From the NCBI RefSeq assembly GCF_000424325.1, contig NZ_KE384163.1, positions 92,797 through 156,796 on the forward strand: a stretch of DNA of 64,000 nucleotides, given 5' to 3'. The stretch comes from [Clostridium] clostridioforme AGR2157. Its GTDB lineage: Bacteria > Bacillota > Clostridia > Lachnospirales > Lachnospiraceae. The first letter of the stretch is position 1. Every line of letters begins with the position of its first letter. The notes beneath the pieces are model-generated. The model did not search any database and had not been told where the DNA came from. It saw only the letters and a program-made list of their open reading frames with translations. Both the position numbers and the translations under genes were made by a program. Of this stretch, positions 1 through 8,681 are shown in pieces.

Positions 1-234
1 ATAGACAGAAGACTGGATAGCCGTTTCACAGAATCAGAGAATCTGATTCTTGGGGAATTGGACCGGGTACAGGATAATCTGACAGAACGGCTGGACACGA
101 TGAAACGCAGATTAGATGAGATGACAGAGTATTACAGGATTAAGAAGCTGGATGATATCAATGGCGCCATGCTCCTTAAGATGATACAGGAAGTGGAAAA
201 AAGAGTGGAAGCCCTGGAGGCGAAGACAGCCTGA
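1..234 (+). CDS. C-terminal end of a coiled-coil protein (partial)
   Basis: An open frame enters from the left edge and ends at a TGA at 232-234, giving 77 residues with no start in the window. The peptide is highly charged with heptad-like spacing of Leu/Ile (segments such as LGELDRVQDNLTERLDTM and MIQEVEKRVEALEAK), so it is very probably a coiled coil. No family can be named from this fragment. It lies just upstream of spoIVA on the same strand, but spoIVA has its own promoter, so the two need not be co-transcribed. Confidence 0.6.
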   Translation: MDRRLDSRFTESENLILGELDRVQDNLTERLDTMKRRLDEMTEYYRIKKLDDINGAMLLKMIQEVEKRVEALEAKTA

Positions 235-288
235 TTTTATCCATTGACTTTGCGTGAATAAAGCTGATACAGCGTGATTTTGCACCAG

Positions 289-317
289 TCATATACTCAT
301 ACCCCCCTGCATATACT
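289..317 (+). promoter_or_regulatory. Sigma-E-type promoter of spoIVA
   Basis: TCATATA at 289-295 and CATATACT at 310-317 are separated by 14 bp. This closely resembles the mother-cell sigma-E consensus (about KMATATT, 13-15 bp, CATACANT). It sits 28 bp before the spoIVA start, and spoIVA is a known sigma-E gene in Bacillus. The assignment is by consensus and context only. Confidence 0.7.
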
Positions 318-344
318 ATAAAAGCATAGCAAGGGGGTATATTT

Positions 345-1820
345 ATGGACAATTTTAATGTATACAAGGATATTCAGGCGAGAACAGGCGGAGAGATTTA
401 CATAGGCGTAGTAGGGCCGGTCCGCACAGGCAAATCTACCTTCATAAAGCGGTTCATGGAACTGCTGGTGCTCCCTGCAATGGAGGATGAGAACCTGCGC
501 AATCTGAGCCGGGATGAGCTGCCTCAGAGTGCGGCCGGCAAGACCATCATGACCACGGAGCCCAAGTTTATTCCCAAGGAAGCGGCCAGCATCAATCTGG
601 CGGACGGCATTGAAGCCAAGGTAAGGGTCATTGACTGCGTGGGCTTCATGGTAGACGGAGCAGCGGGTCATGTGGAAAACGGCGAGGAGCGTCTGGTGAA
701 GACGCCGTGGTTTGATTATGATATTCCGTTTACCCAGGCAGCGGAAATCGGAACCAGGAAAGTTATCAATGACCATTCCACCATTGGAATCGTTGTGACC
801 ACGGACGGAACCATAGGGGAAATTAAACGCCCCGCATACATAGCAGCTGAAAAGCAGACCATTGACGAGCTGAAAAAGCTGGGAAAACCATTTGTGGTCC
901 TTTTGAATTCCACCAAACCCTATTCCGACGAGACTGCCAGGCTGGCAAGGGAAATGTCTGAATCCTACGGGGTATCGGTGCTGCCCGTAAACTGCGAGCA
1001 GCTTAAGAAGGAGGATATCTTCCATATTCTGGAACGCGTCCTGAAGGAATTCCCTGTGACTGAGATGGATTTCCATATTCCCAAATGGCTGGAGATCCTG
1101 CCTTCCACCCATTGGCTTAAGGCCCAGGTCATCCAGGCAGCCAGGAATGTAATACAGAAGGTAACCCATATGAAGGATGTGTCCGGGGAACTGGAACAGC
1201 AGCATACGGATACCATCCGCTCCATGAATATCAAGAATATGCAGATGGCTGACGGCAGGGTGGGCGTCCAGGTGGATATGGACGACAGCTACTATTACCA
1301 GATTCTCAGCGATTATGTGGGACTGCCCATTGAAGGAGAATACCAGCTCATGCAGACCTTAAGCAGCCTGGCCAACATGCAGAAGGAATATGAAAAGGTG
1401 CAGAATGCTTTGTCACAGGTGCGGTTAAAAGGGTACGGGGTGGTGACTCCGGAACGCTCAGAAATAGTGCTGGATGAACCACAGGTCATCAAACACGGCA
1501 ACAAGTACGGGGTGAAGATGAAGGCCGAAGCACCGTCCATCAACCTGATTAAGGCCCATATTGAGACGGAGATTGCGCCTATTGTGGGAAGCGAGCAGCA
1601 GGCCCAGGATTTGATTGCCTACATCAAGGAAAATGCCAGGGAGAGCGACGACGGAATCTGGAATACCAATATCTTTGGAAAATCCATTGAACAGATTGTG
1701 GAGGACGGTATCCAGGCCAAGGTGTCCCAGATGACGGAGGACTGCCAGCTGAAGCTGCAGGATACTCTGCAGAAAATCATCAATGACAGCAACGGCGGTA
1801 TGATATGCATCATTATTTAA
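345..1820 (+). CDS. spoIVA: Stage IV sporulation protein A (SpoIVA)
   Basis: SpoIVA is the cytoskeletal ATPase that polymerises on the forespore outer membrane and forms the basement layer of the spore coat. The 491-residue product has the usual family length. The Walker A motif GPVRTGKST lies at residues 24-32, with Lys30 at the position essential in B. subtilis. The conserved hydrophobic C-terminus GGMICIII is present; in the family this end is needed for anchoring through SpoVM. The start is preceded by an AAGGGGG ribosome-binding site and a sigma-E-type promoter. The gene appears monocistronic: the next gene has its own sigma-A-type promoter. Confidence 0.97.
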   Translation: MDNFNVYKDIQARTGGEIYIGVVGPVRTGKSTFIKRFMELLVLPAMEDENLRNLSRDELPQSAAGKTIMTTEPKFIPKEAASINLADGIEAKVRVIDCVGFMVDGAAGHVENGEERLVKTPWFDYDIPFTQAAEIGTRKVINDHSTIGIVVTTDGTIGEIKRPAYIAAEKQTIDELKKLGKPFVVLLNSTKPYSDETARLAREMSESYGVSVLPVNCEQLKKEDIFHILERVLKEFPVTEMDFHIPKWLEILPSTHWLKAQVIQAARNVIQKVTHMKDVSGELEQQHTDTIRSMNIKNMQMADGRVGVQVDMDDSYYYQILSDYVGLPIEGEYQLMQTLSSLANMQKEYEKVQNALSQVRLKGYGVVTPERSEIVLDEPQVIKHGNKYGVKMKAEAPSINLIKAHIETEIAPIVGSEQQAQDLIAYIKENARESDDGIWNTNIFGKSIEQIVEDGIQAKVSQMTEDCQLKLQDTLQKIINDSNGGMICIII

Positions 1821-1893
1821 AATCGACAATAATGGGAATACATGTTGAGAGAAGGACTGTTCACAGAAAATTGTGCAAATATTACAATACGAT

Positions 1894-1922
1894 TTGCATT
1901 CTTATGGGGAATATGGTATACT
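1894..1922 (+). promoter_or_regulatory. Sigma-A-type promoter of the beta-CASP hydrolase gene
   Basis: TTGCAT at 1894-1899 and TATACT at 1917-1922 have an optimal 17-bp spacer, located between the spoIVA stop and the next gene. The resulting 5' leader would be roughly 60 nt. Confidence 0.55.
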
Positions 1923-1987
1923 GTAGCTGTAATTGACAGAATATTCTGTGGGGCAAGACTATATTATACTCAGAGGGGAGAATGCAG

Positions 1988-3589
1988 ATGAGACTTACAT
2001 TTATCGGGGCCGACCATGAGGTAACGGGCAGCTGCCATTTTCTGGAGGTGGGAAATACCAAGGTGCTTATAGACTGCGGTATGGAACAGGGAAATAACAT
2101 ATACCAGAATGCGGAGCTGCCCGTGGGGTATCACGAGATTGACTATGTGCTTCTGACGCATGCGCATATTGACCATGCGGGTATGCTTCCGTGGATTCAC
2201 GCCAGGGGATTCAGAGGCCAGGTTATAACCACCTATGCCACCGCTGACCTGTGCAACATTATGCTTAAGGACAGCGCCCACATACAGGAGATGGAAGCTG
2301 AGTGGAAAAACCGGAAGGCGCGCCGTGCAGGCAGGGGTGAGGTGGAAGCCCTCTATACCATGCAGGACGCTGAGGATGTGCTTAAGCATTTTGAAGGCGT
2401 GGCGTATGGGCAGGTATTTAAGCTCAATGACAACCTGACCCTGCGTTTTACGGATGTGGGACATTTACTGGGGTCTGCTTCCATAGAGATATGGGCCACT
2501 GAGGGTGCCAGCAAGAAAAAAATCGTATTTTCCGGCGACATTGGAAATAAGAATAAGCCCCTGATCCGTGATCCACAGTATATTGCGGAGGCAGATTACG
2601 TGGTGATGGAATCTACCTACGGAAACCGCTGCCATAAAAAGGATGTAAACCATGTGGACAGTCTGGCCGGAATCATTCAGGAGACCCTGGACCGGCAGGG
2701 AAACGTGGTCATACCGGCCTTTGCAGTGGGACGTACCCAGGAGCTGCTGTATCTGATACGCCATATTAAGGAAGAAAGGCTTGTGACCGGCCATGACAGC
2801 TTCGAGGTCTATGTAGACAGCCCTCTGGCCGTGGAAGCCACCCATGTGTTTAAGGACAATATGCTGGAGTGCTATGACGAGGAGACAAAGGCTCTGGTGG
2901 AACGCGGAATCAACCCCATTGATTTTCCGGGACTGAAGCTCTCCATTACCAGTGAGGAATCCAAGAGCATAAACTTTGACATGACGCCCAAGGTCATCAT
3001 ATCAGCGGCAGGCATGTGTGATGCGGGCCGTATACGCCACCACCTGAAACACAACCTGTGGAGGCCGGAGTGTTCCGTTGTGTTCGCGGGATACCAGGCA
3101 GAGGGAACCCTGGGACGGATTCTTCAGGACGGGGCCCAGATCGTGAAGATATTCGGTGAGGAAATCGATGTGCGGGCCCATATAGAGACCATGGAGGGAA
3201 TCAGCGGCCATGCGGACAGGGACGGGCTTATCACCTGGATATCCGCATTTGAGAAAAAGCCGGATTATGTTTTTGTGGTTCATGGAAGCGAGGAATCCTG
3301 CATATCCTTCTCGGATGTGCTGAATACCCAGCTGAAACTGACAGCCAAGGCGCCTTTTTCAGGTTCCCAGTTTGACCTCATAAAGGGCTTCTGGATTAAA
3401 GAGACAGAGGGCGTTCTCATTGAGAAGGAAACTGCCGCCAAACGCAGGGCCAGCGGTGTTTATACCAGGCTGGTGGATGCGGGCAAGATGCTGTTAGATG
3501 TGATTCACCGCAATGAGGGCGGCGCTAATAAGGACCTGACCCGTTTTACGGAACAGATTCTTGCTCTGTGCGATAAATGGGACAGATAG
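1988..3589 (+). CDS. Beta-CASP metallo-beta-lactamase-fold RNA hydrolase
   Basis: A 533-residue protein of the metallo-beta-lactamase / beta-CASP / RMMBL class (YsgA/CPSF-like), predicted to cleave RNA. The metal-binding motif HAHIDH is at about residues 58-63. Further ligands fit DVGHLLGSASIE, the SGDIG segment and the late GHAD motif (ISGHADRDGL). The beta-CASP part includes PAFAVGRTQELLY and SAAGMCDAGRIRHHL. An ATG also exists at 1982, but the GAGGGGAG ribosome-binding site (1972-1980) abuts it, so the ATG at 1988 is preferred. It is not RNase J by its length and motif arrangement. The physiological RNA target cannot be told from sequence. Confidence 0.88.
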   Translation: MRLTFIGADHEVTGSCHFLEVGNTKVLIDCGMEQGNNIYQNAELPVGYHEIDYVLLTHAHIDHAGMLPWIHARGFRGQVITTYATADLCNIMLKDSAHIQEMEAEWKNRKARRAGRGEVEALYTMQDAEDVLKHFEGVAYGQVFKLNDNLTLRFTDVGHLLGSASIEIWATEGASKKKIVFSGDIGNKNKPLIRDPQYIAEADYVVMESTYGNRCHKKDVNHVDSLAGIIQETLDRQGNVVIPAFAVGRTQELLYLIRHIKEERLVTGHDSFEVYVDSPLAVEATHVFKDNMLECYDEETKALVERGINPIDFPGLKLSITSEESKSINFDMTPKVIISAAGMCDAGRIRHHLKHNLWRPECSVVFAGYQAEGTLGRILQDGAQIVKIFGEEIDVRAHIETMEGISGHADRDGLITWISAFEKKPDYVFVVHGSEESCISFSDVLNTQLKLTAKAPFSGSQFDLIKGFWIKETEGVLIEKETAAKRRASGVYTRLVDAGKMLLDVIHRNEGGANKDLTRFTEQILALCDKWDR

Positions 3590-3616
3590 AATGTTACTGA
3601 CAGGAGATATTGACAC

Positions 3617-4099
3617 ATGACGAAAGTACAGATTTACACAGACGGTTCTGCCAGGGGAAATCCTGACGGCCCGGGCGGTTACGGGACAGTGCTTCATTTT
3701 ACGGACAGCAGCGGCCAGCTTCATGAGAAGACCATGTCCGGCGGGTATGTGCGCACCACCAACAACCGGATGGAACTGATGGCTGCCATAGTAGGGCTGG
3801 AGGCATTAAACAGGCCATGCCAGGTGGAATTATATTCGGATTCCAAATACCTGACAGATGCGTTTAACCAGCATTGGATTGACAGCTGGGTGGCAAAGGG
3901 ATGGAACCGTGGGAAAAGCGGGCCGGTAAAGAATATCGACCTCTGGAAACGCCTGTTAAAGGCAAAGGAACCCCACCAGGTAAAATTCATCTGGGTAAAA
4001 GGACATGCAGGCCATCCTGAAAATGAGAAATGCGATGCTCTGGCCACCTCTGCGGCAGATGGCGGGAATCTGATGACAGACCAGGGGCTGGAGGCTTAA
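3617..4099 (+). CDS. rnhA: Ribonuclease HI
   Basis: RNase H1 degrades the RNA strand of RNA:DNA hybrids. The 160-residue protein has the full catalytic set: Asp9 (YTDGSARGNP), Glu53 (NRMELMA), Asp75 (YSDSKY) and Asp140 (ENEKCDALA), plus the catalytic-loop His at about 130 in VKGHAGHPEN. It starts 27 bp after the beta-CASP gene, so co-transcription is likely, and an intrinsic terminator follows 25 bp after the stop. Confidence 0.96.
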   Translation: MTKVQIYTDGSARGNPDGPGGYGTVLHFTDSSGQLHEKTMSGGYVRTTNNRMELMAAIVGLEALNRPCQVELYSDSKYLTDAFNQHWIDSWVAKGWNRGKSGPVKNIDLWKRLLKAKEPHQVKFIWVKGHAGHPENEKCDALATSAADGGNLMTDQGLEA

Positions 4100-4124
4100 A
4101 TAAGCTTCACCTTGCAGTTAGAAG

Positions 4125-4181
4125 GCGCTGCTTAACCCTGGATTACGTGTGGAACAGGGGAGGCGGCGCTTTTTTGTTTTT
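4125..4181 (+). terminator. Intrinsic terminator after rnhA
   Basis: A GC-rich hairpin with arms GCGCTGCTTaaCCCTG (4125-4140) and CAGGGGAGGCGGCGC (4155-4169), allowing G-U pairs, runs directly into TTTTTTGTTTTTG. Confidence 0.75.
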
Positions 4182-4301
4182 GTATCTGTTCCTGATTTTC
4201 TTACATATCTCTTACAATCTATTACTCCTTTTATCTTCGTGTTTCTTTTCTTCCTTTTTTGTGATAAGGTTAATACAAGATTATGGCAGGGATGTGTTGC
4301 G

Positions 4302-5294
4302 ATGAAAGATAAAAGGATATGGATTGTGATTGGCTGTATCCTGGTCATAGGAACTGGTGTTACCCACTATACCAAATACTATGTGAAGAGCCAGGGAGCA
4401 GCCATGATGGCTGAGATTACAGCAGGGCCAGAAGAGACTGCGGCAGCGTCATCCTTTGCCCCGGCTTGGGGACAGCAGGATACAGAGACGGGCGGAACGG
4501 ATGCAGGTATGGCGGCTGGCAGGGCAGAGCCCGCAACACTTGCGGAGCGCAGGATGACGGGAGATGCAGGACCTGGGAATGCAGCTTCAGGAAATACAGC
4601 TTCAGGAGATGCAGGTCCCGGAAGTGCAGGTCCCGGAAGTGCAGGTCCCGGAAGTGCAGGTCCCGGAAATGCAGCTTACGGAGCGGCTCCGGCAGCAGAG
4701 GCAGCAGGGGCCTTTTCTTCGGACCAGGCAGCTCCGGCAATGACGGATGCCGCTGATGAGACAATGGCTTCGGATACTGCCGGCGCCGCAGGTGCCGGTG
4801 AGGGGCCCGCTGTTTCGGAGACTGCTTCGGAAAAGGATATGCCTATTTCCCCTCTCACAGGAGCCAGGACCAGGGAGTACAAGGCAAGTCTTATAGTAGA
4901 CTACCGCAAACGCCTGGAGGATTTGGACACCCAGATTCTTAAGATGCGGGAGGAGGAAACGGATTCCAATGTATATTCCATCAAGACCTCGGCGGAGACA
5001 GAGCTAAAGTTATGGGAAGGAGAGCTGAATTCCATTTACAATGCTCTCATGGAGATGCTGTCTCAGGGAGATGCTGCAAAGCTGGCTTCTGAACAGCAGG
5101 AATGGCTTAAGAACCGGGATGCCAGGGCGGCAGAGAGTTCGGGCAGGAACAGCGGATCCATGGAGGGAATCAGTTATGCGGCCACATTGGTCAGTCTGAC
5201 CAGGGACAGGGCTTACGAGCTGGCAGGCCGCTACGAGGAGGCCAACGGGGTGTTCTGCGAGGAGGAGGATTCATCCCAAACTGCATTGCCGTAA
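4302..5294 (+). CDS. Membrane-anchored protein with Ala/Gly-rich linker and LprI-like (DUF1311) C-terminus
   Basis: The 330-residue product starts with a short basic segment and one transmembrane or signal-anchor helix (about residues 6-20). A long Ala/Gly/Pro-rich low-complexity linker follows to about residue 190, including tandem GPGSA-type pentapeptides, and then a C-terminal domain. That domain (ETELKLWEGELNSIYNALM, SEQQEWLKNRDARA, TLVSLTRDRAYELAGRY) matches the pattern of the DUF1311/LprI lysozyme-inhibitor-like fold: stacked helices with a WLxxRDA motif. It is therefore probably an extracytoplasmic protein. Family assignment is by pattern recall and moderately certain; the actual function is unknown. 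An upstream in-frame extension exists, but the Met at 4302 begins the membrane anchor and is preferred. A terminator follows. Confidence 0.65.
   Translation: MKDKRIWIVIGCILVIGTGVTHYTKYYVKSQGAAMMAEITAGPEETAAASSFAPAWGQQDTETGGTDAGMAAGRAEPATLAERRMTGDAGPGNAASGNTASGDAGPGSAGPGSAGPGSAGPGNAAYGAAPAAEAAGAFSSDQAAPAMTDAADETMASDTAGAAGAGEGPAVSETASEKDMPISPLTGARTREYKASLIVDYRKRLEDLDTQILKMREEETDSNVYSIKTSAETELKLWEGELNSIYNALMEMLSQGDAAKLASEQQEWLKNRDARAAESSGRNSGSMEGISYAATLVSLTRDRAYELAGRYEEANGVFCEEEDSSQTALP
4566..4685 (+). repeat. 15-bp minisatellite coding for pentapeptide repeats
   Basis: Eight consecutive 15-bp units lie inside the coding frame. Four are almost identical (GCAGGTCCCGGAAGT at 4611-4625, 4626-4640 and 4641-4655, with one base changed at 4656-4670). 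The flanking units have diverged. They translate as A-GPGS / A-GPGN / A-SGD type pentapeptides in the linker. Near-identity of the central copies suggests recent slippage expansion. Confidence 0.9.
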
Positions 5295-5350
5295 CAGGCG
5301 AAAGTATGGGAAGAACGGTCCGTATGACGGGAACTGAAAATTGCGGGTAA

Positions 5351-5394
5351 GAGGGAAAAACAATGGAAAATCATTGGTTTTCCCTCTCTTTTTT
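5351..5394 (+). terminator. Intrinsic terminator after the LprI-like gene
   Basis: Arms GAGGGAAAAACAATG (5351-5365) and CATTGGTTTTCCCTC (5372-5386) pair with one mismatch around a 6-nt loop and are followed by TCTTTTTTG. It isolates alaS from upstream transcription. Confidence 0.85.
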
Positions 5395-5406
5395 GTTAAG
5401 ACAGTC

Positions 5407-5435
5407 TTGATAATTATATAGCGTTATGGTAAAAT
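5407..5435 (+). promoter_or_regulatory. Sigma-A-type promoter of alaS
   Basis: TTGATA (5407-5412), a 17-bp spacer and TAAAAT (5430-5435) lie about 42 bp before the alaS start. The leader is too short for a T-box element, and no T-box motif was seen. Confidence 0.65.
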
Positions 5436-5476
5436 GACGGTTATGTAATCAGAGCAATAATATGGAGGAAAATAAA

Positions 5477-8125
5477 GTGAAAGAACCACAGTACCGCGGC
5501 GTGAACGAGCTGCGCCGGATGTTCCTTGAGTTTTTCGAGAGCAAGGGCCATCTGGCAATGAAGAGCTTTTCACTGGTTCCGCATAATGATAACAGCCTGC
5601 TTTTAATCAATTCCGGTATGGCTCCCCTGAAGCCATATTTCACAGGACAGGAGATTCCGCCCAGAAAGAGGGTTACAACCTGCCAGAAGTGTATCCGCAC
5701 CGGCGACATTGAGAATATAGGAAAGACAGCCCGTCACGGCACTTTCTTCGAGATGCTGGGTAATTTCTCTTTTGGGGATTATTTTAAAACAGAAGCCATC
5801 CACTGGACATGGGAATTTCTGACCGAAGTGGTGGGACTGGACCCGGACAGGCTGTATCCCAGCGTGTACCTGGATGACGATGAAGCCTTCGGCATCTGGA
5901 ACAAGGAAATTGGAATTCCGGCTGAGCGCATCTTCAAGTTCGGCAAGGAGGACAACTTCTGGGAGCACGGATCAGGCCCCTGCGGCCCCTGCTCAGAGGT
6001 ATATTACGACAGAGGCGAGGCCTTTGGCTGCGGAAAACCCGGATGTACGGTGGGCTGCGACTGCGACCGCTATATTGAGGTATGGAACAATGTATTTACC
6101 CAGTTCGACAATGACGGACATGGCCATTATACAGAGCTGGAGCATAAGAATATTGATACGGGCATGGGCCTGGAGCGTCTGGCTGTGGTGGTTCAGGGCG
6201 TTGACTCCCTGTTTACTGTTGACACCAACAAAGCGCTTTTGGACAGGGTCTGCCAGCTTGCACATACAGAATATCAGAAGAACCACGAGACAGATGTGTC
6301 CCTGCGTATTGTTACAGACCATGTTAAGTCCTGTACCTTCATGATTTCAGACGGAATCATGCCCTCCAACGAGGGAAGGGGCTACGTGCTCCGACGCCTC
6401 CTGCGCCGTGCTGCCCGTCATGGTAGAAAGCTGGGGATTGAAGGCAGGTTCCTGGCCGGTCTTTCCGAGACCGTTATCGAGCTGTCTAAGGACGGCTATC
6501 CTGAGCTGGAAGAAAAGCGGGCCATGATTTTCAAGGTACTGTCCGAGGAAGAGGAAAAGTTCAACAAGACCATTGACCAGGGACTGAGCATCCTGGGAGA
6601 GATGGAGGATGAGATGCAGAAAACCGGAAACAAGTGTCTTTCCGGAGCCAATGCATTCAAGCTGTATGATACTTATGGATTCCCTCTGGATCTTACCAAG
6701 GAAATTCTGGAAGAGAGAGGCTGCACCGTGGATGAAGACGGCTTTGACGCCGCCATGAAGGAACAGAAGGAAAAGGCCAGAAAGGCCCGCAAGACTACCA
6801 ATTACATGGGTGCCGACGTGACTGTATACCAGTCCATCGATCCTTCTGTTACCACTGAATTTATTGGTTATGACAGACTGACGGCTGATTCCAAGGTGAC
6901 TGTACTGACCACGGAAGACGAGCTGGTACAGGCCCTTTCAGACGGACAGAAGGGCACCATCATCGTGGAGCAGACCCCGTTCTACGGAACCATGGGCGGC
7001 CAGCAGGGAGATACAGGTGTTATCTCCAATGAAAACGGCGCCTTTAAGGTAGAGGATACCATACACCTACAGGGCGGCAAGGTAGGCCATGTGGGTGTCA
7101 TGACAAAAGGCATGTTCCAGGTAGGAGAAACCGTGACCCTCTCTGTATGCGCCCACAACCGCGCTCTTACATGCAAGAACCACAGCGCCACCCATCTGCT
7201 TCAGAAGGCCCTGCGCAAGGTATTGGGAGAACATGTGGAGCAGGCAGGTTCCTACGTGGATGCCGGCAGGCTGCGTTTTGACTTTACCCATTTTTCAGCC
7301 ATGACACCGGATGAAATCAAGAAGGTGGAGGAACTGGTGAACCAGGAAATCCAGGAATCCCTTCCGGTAGTCACCCAGGTTATGACACTGGATGAAGCCA
7401 AGAAAACAGGAGCCATGGCCCTGTTCGGTGAAAAATACGGGGATAAGGTCCGCGTGGTCCGCATGGGAGATTTCTCCACAGAGCTCTGCGGCGGCACCCA
7501 TGTGCCTAATACCGGCACCATTGCATATTTCAAGATTATTTCCGAGGCAGGTATTGCCGCCGGCGTAAGGCGTATTGAGGCGCTTACATCCGAGGGGCTT
7601 ATGAAACATTATCAGGAGGTGGAAGAGGAGCTTCAGGAGGCGGCCAGGACAGCCAAGACAACACCGTCCGCGCTGACTTCCAAGATACAGTCCCTTCTGG
7701 AGGAGATTAAGACCCTTCACTCCGAGAATGAGAAGCTTAAGAGCAAGCTTGCCAATGACTCCTTAGGTGATGTCATGAGCCAGGTCAAGGAAGTAAACGG
7801 ACTTAAGGTTCTGGCAGCCAGGGTGGCCGGAGTGGACATGAACGGCATGAGAAACTTAGGCGACCAGTTAAAGGACAAGCTGGGAGAAGGCGTCATTGTG
7901 CTGGCCTGCGAGCAGGACGGCAAGGTGAACCTGATGGCGACAGCCACAGACTCCGCACAGAAAAAGGGCGCCCACGCAGGCAACCTGATTAAGGCCATAG
8001 CTGGTCTTGTGGGCGGCGGCGGCGGCGGCCGTCCCAACATGGCCCAGGCCGGCGGCAAGAATCCGGCTGGTATCGACGATGCTCTTAAAAAAGCGGTTGA
8101 GACAGTGGAAGAACAGACAAAATAG
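5477..8125 (+). CDS. alaS: Alanyl-tRNA synthetase
   Basis: AlaRS charges tRNA-Ala and edits mischarged Ser/Gly. The product is about 882 residues. It has the class II catalytic core at the N-terminus (RRMFLEFFESKGH, then motif 2 near RTGDIENIGKTARHGTFFEMLGN), the editing-domain HxxxH (HSATH), the C-terminal zinc-type motif CGGTH (ELCGGTHVPNTG), and a C-Ala DHHA1 domain with the glycine-rich LVGGGGGGRPNMAQAGG. The GTG at 5477 lies 8 bp after a clear GGAGG (5464-5468). The in-frame ATG at 5462 has no ribosome-binding site, so the GTG is preferred; the ATG would add five residues. Confidence 0.97.
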   Translation: MKEPQYRGVNELRRMFLEFFESKGHLAMKSFSLVPHNDNSLLLINSGMAPLKPYFTGQEIPPRKRVTTCQKCIRTGDIENIGKTARHGTFFEMLGNFSFGDYFKTEAIHWTWEFLTEVVGLDPDRLYPSVYLDDDEAFGIWNKEIGIPAERIFKFGKEDNFWEHGSGPCGPCSEVYYDRGEAFGCGKPGCTVGCDCDRYIEVWNNVFTQFDNDGHGHYTELEHKNIDTGMGLERLAVVVQGVDSLFTVDTNKALLDRVCQLAHTEYQKNHETDVSLRIVTDHVKSCTFMISDGIMPSNEGRGYVLRRLLRRAARHGRKLGIEGRFLAGLSETVIELSKDGYPELEEKRAMIFKVLSEEEEKFNKTIDQGLSILGEMEDEMQKTGNKCLSGANAFKLYDTYGFPLDLTKEILEERGCTVDEDGFDAAMKEQKEKARKARKTTNYMGADVTVYQSIDPSVTTEFIGYDRLTADSKVTVLTTEDELVQALSDGQKGTIIVEQTPFYGTMGGQQGDTGVISNENGAFKVEDTIHLQGGKVGHVGVMTKGMFQVGETVTLSVCAHNRALTCKNHSATHLLQKALRKVLGEHVEQAGSYVDAGRLRFDFTHFSAMTPDEIKKVEELVNQEIQESLPVVTQVMTLDEAKKTGAMALFGEKYGDKVRVVRMGDFSTELCGGTHVPNTGTIAYFKIISEAGIAAGVRRIEALTSEGLMKHYQEVEEELQEAARTAKTTPSALTSKIQSLLEEIKTLHSENEKLKSKLANDSLGDVMSQVKEVNGLKVLAARVAGVDMNGMRNLGDQLKDKLGEGVIVLACEQDGKVNLMATATDSAQKKGAHAGNLIKAIAGLVGGGGGGRPNMAQAGGKNPAGIDDALKKAVETVEEQTK

Positions 8126-8176
8126 TACATGTACAAATAAAATTTAAAAATAAACGTAAGAATTATAAAAAAATTC

Positions 8177-8204
8177 TTGACGTACGGTATTTTTATGCTA
8201 TAAT
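8177..8204 (+). promoter_or_regulatory. Sigma-A promoter of rpsU
   Basis: TTGACG (8177-8182), a 16-bp spacer and TATAAT (8199-8204) lie about 75 bp before the rpsU start, as expected for a strongly expressed ribosomal gene. Confidence 0.8.
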
Positions 8205-8279
8205 CATAGCAGTGCTAAAAATACCCAAACAGTTGTATTATGCACAATTACACAACTGGAGGGAGGTTAGGTGTGAGCG

Positions 8280-8456
8280 ATGTCAAACGTAATTGTTAAA
8301 GATAACGAGAGCTTAGACAGTGCTTTACGCAGATTCAAAAGAAACTGTGCAAAGGCTGGCATTCAGCAGGAAATTCGTAAGAGAGAGCATTACGAGAAGC
8401 CAAGCGTAAGACGTAAGAAAAAGTCTGAAGCTGCTCGTAAGCGTAAGTACAACTAA
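8280..8456 (+). CDS. rpsU: 30S ribosomal protein S21
   Basis: A 58-residue basic protein beginning [19 protein letters not shown] and ending in an Arg/Lys-rich tail ([15 protein letters not shown]), which is the S21 signature and length. S21 joins the small subunit near the anti-Shine-Dalgarno end of 16S rRNA. A strong GGAGGGAGG lies upstream at 8258-8266. A GTG at 8271 is excluded because a stop follows immediately in that frame. It has its own promoter and terminator, so it is monocistronic. Confidence 0.96.
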   Translation: MSNVIVKDNESLDSALRRFKRNCAKAGIQQEIRKREHYEKPSVRRKKKSEAARKRKYN

Positions 8457-8493
8457 TTCACTGGTTGGATTAGGTGTTAATGTAATGGAAAAT

Positions 8494-8536
8494 CAACTGG
8501 CTGTCGTAAGAAATTATGGCAGGCAGTTGTTTTTTT
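8494..8536 (+). terminator. Intrinsic terminator after rpsU
   Basis: Arms CAACTGGCTGTC (8494-8505) and GGCAGGCAGTTG (8518-8529), with an oligo-T run immediately after. Confidence 0.85.
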
Positions 8537-8561
8537 GCTTTTTTCTATATTGTGGCTGGAG

Positions 8562-8650
8562 GGTACGTCCGTGGGAAGGGGCAGGGCGAGGAGGCTTGAG
8601 GCTCCGGAACCAGTCCCCCAACCCCGCCTCCCCCTCTCCGCGGACGTACC
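8562..8650. repeat. Long GC-rich imperfect palindrome between rpsU and rqcH
   Basis: GGTACGTCCG at 8562-8571 is matched by CGGACGTACC at 8641-8650. The pairing continues inward through purine-rich GGGAAGGGGCAGGG against CCCCGCCTCCCCCTCTCC, giving arms of roughly 28 nt with a few mismatches. The composition is much more GC-rich than the adjacent intergenic DNA. It has no oligo-T tail on either strand and encodes nothing obvious. It could be a REP/MITE-like dispersed element or an RNA-stabilising hairpin at the 3' end of rqcH. Confidence 0.6.
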
Positions 8651-8681
8651 GTACTCTCATCCACTACACCATAAATCCAAA

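Noticed and set aside
1933-1965. TTGACA at 1933 as -35 of the beta-CASP gene
   Set aside because: The nearest -10-like sequences are 21-23 bp away; TTGCAT-17-TATACT just upstream fits better.
4417-4764. Reverse-strand frame full of HFRDL repeats
   Set aside because: It is only the antisense translation of the GPGSA minisatellite.
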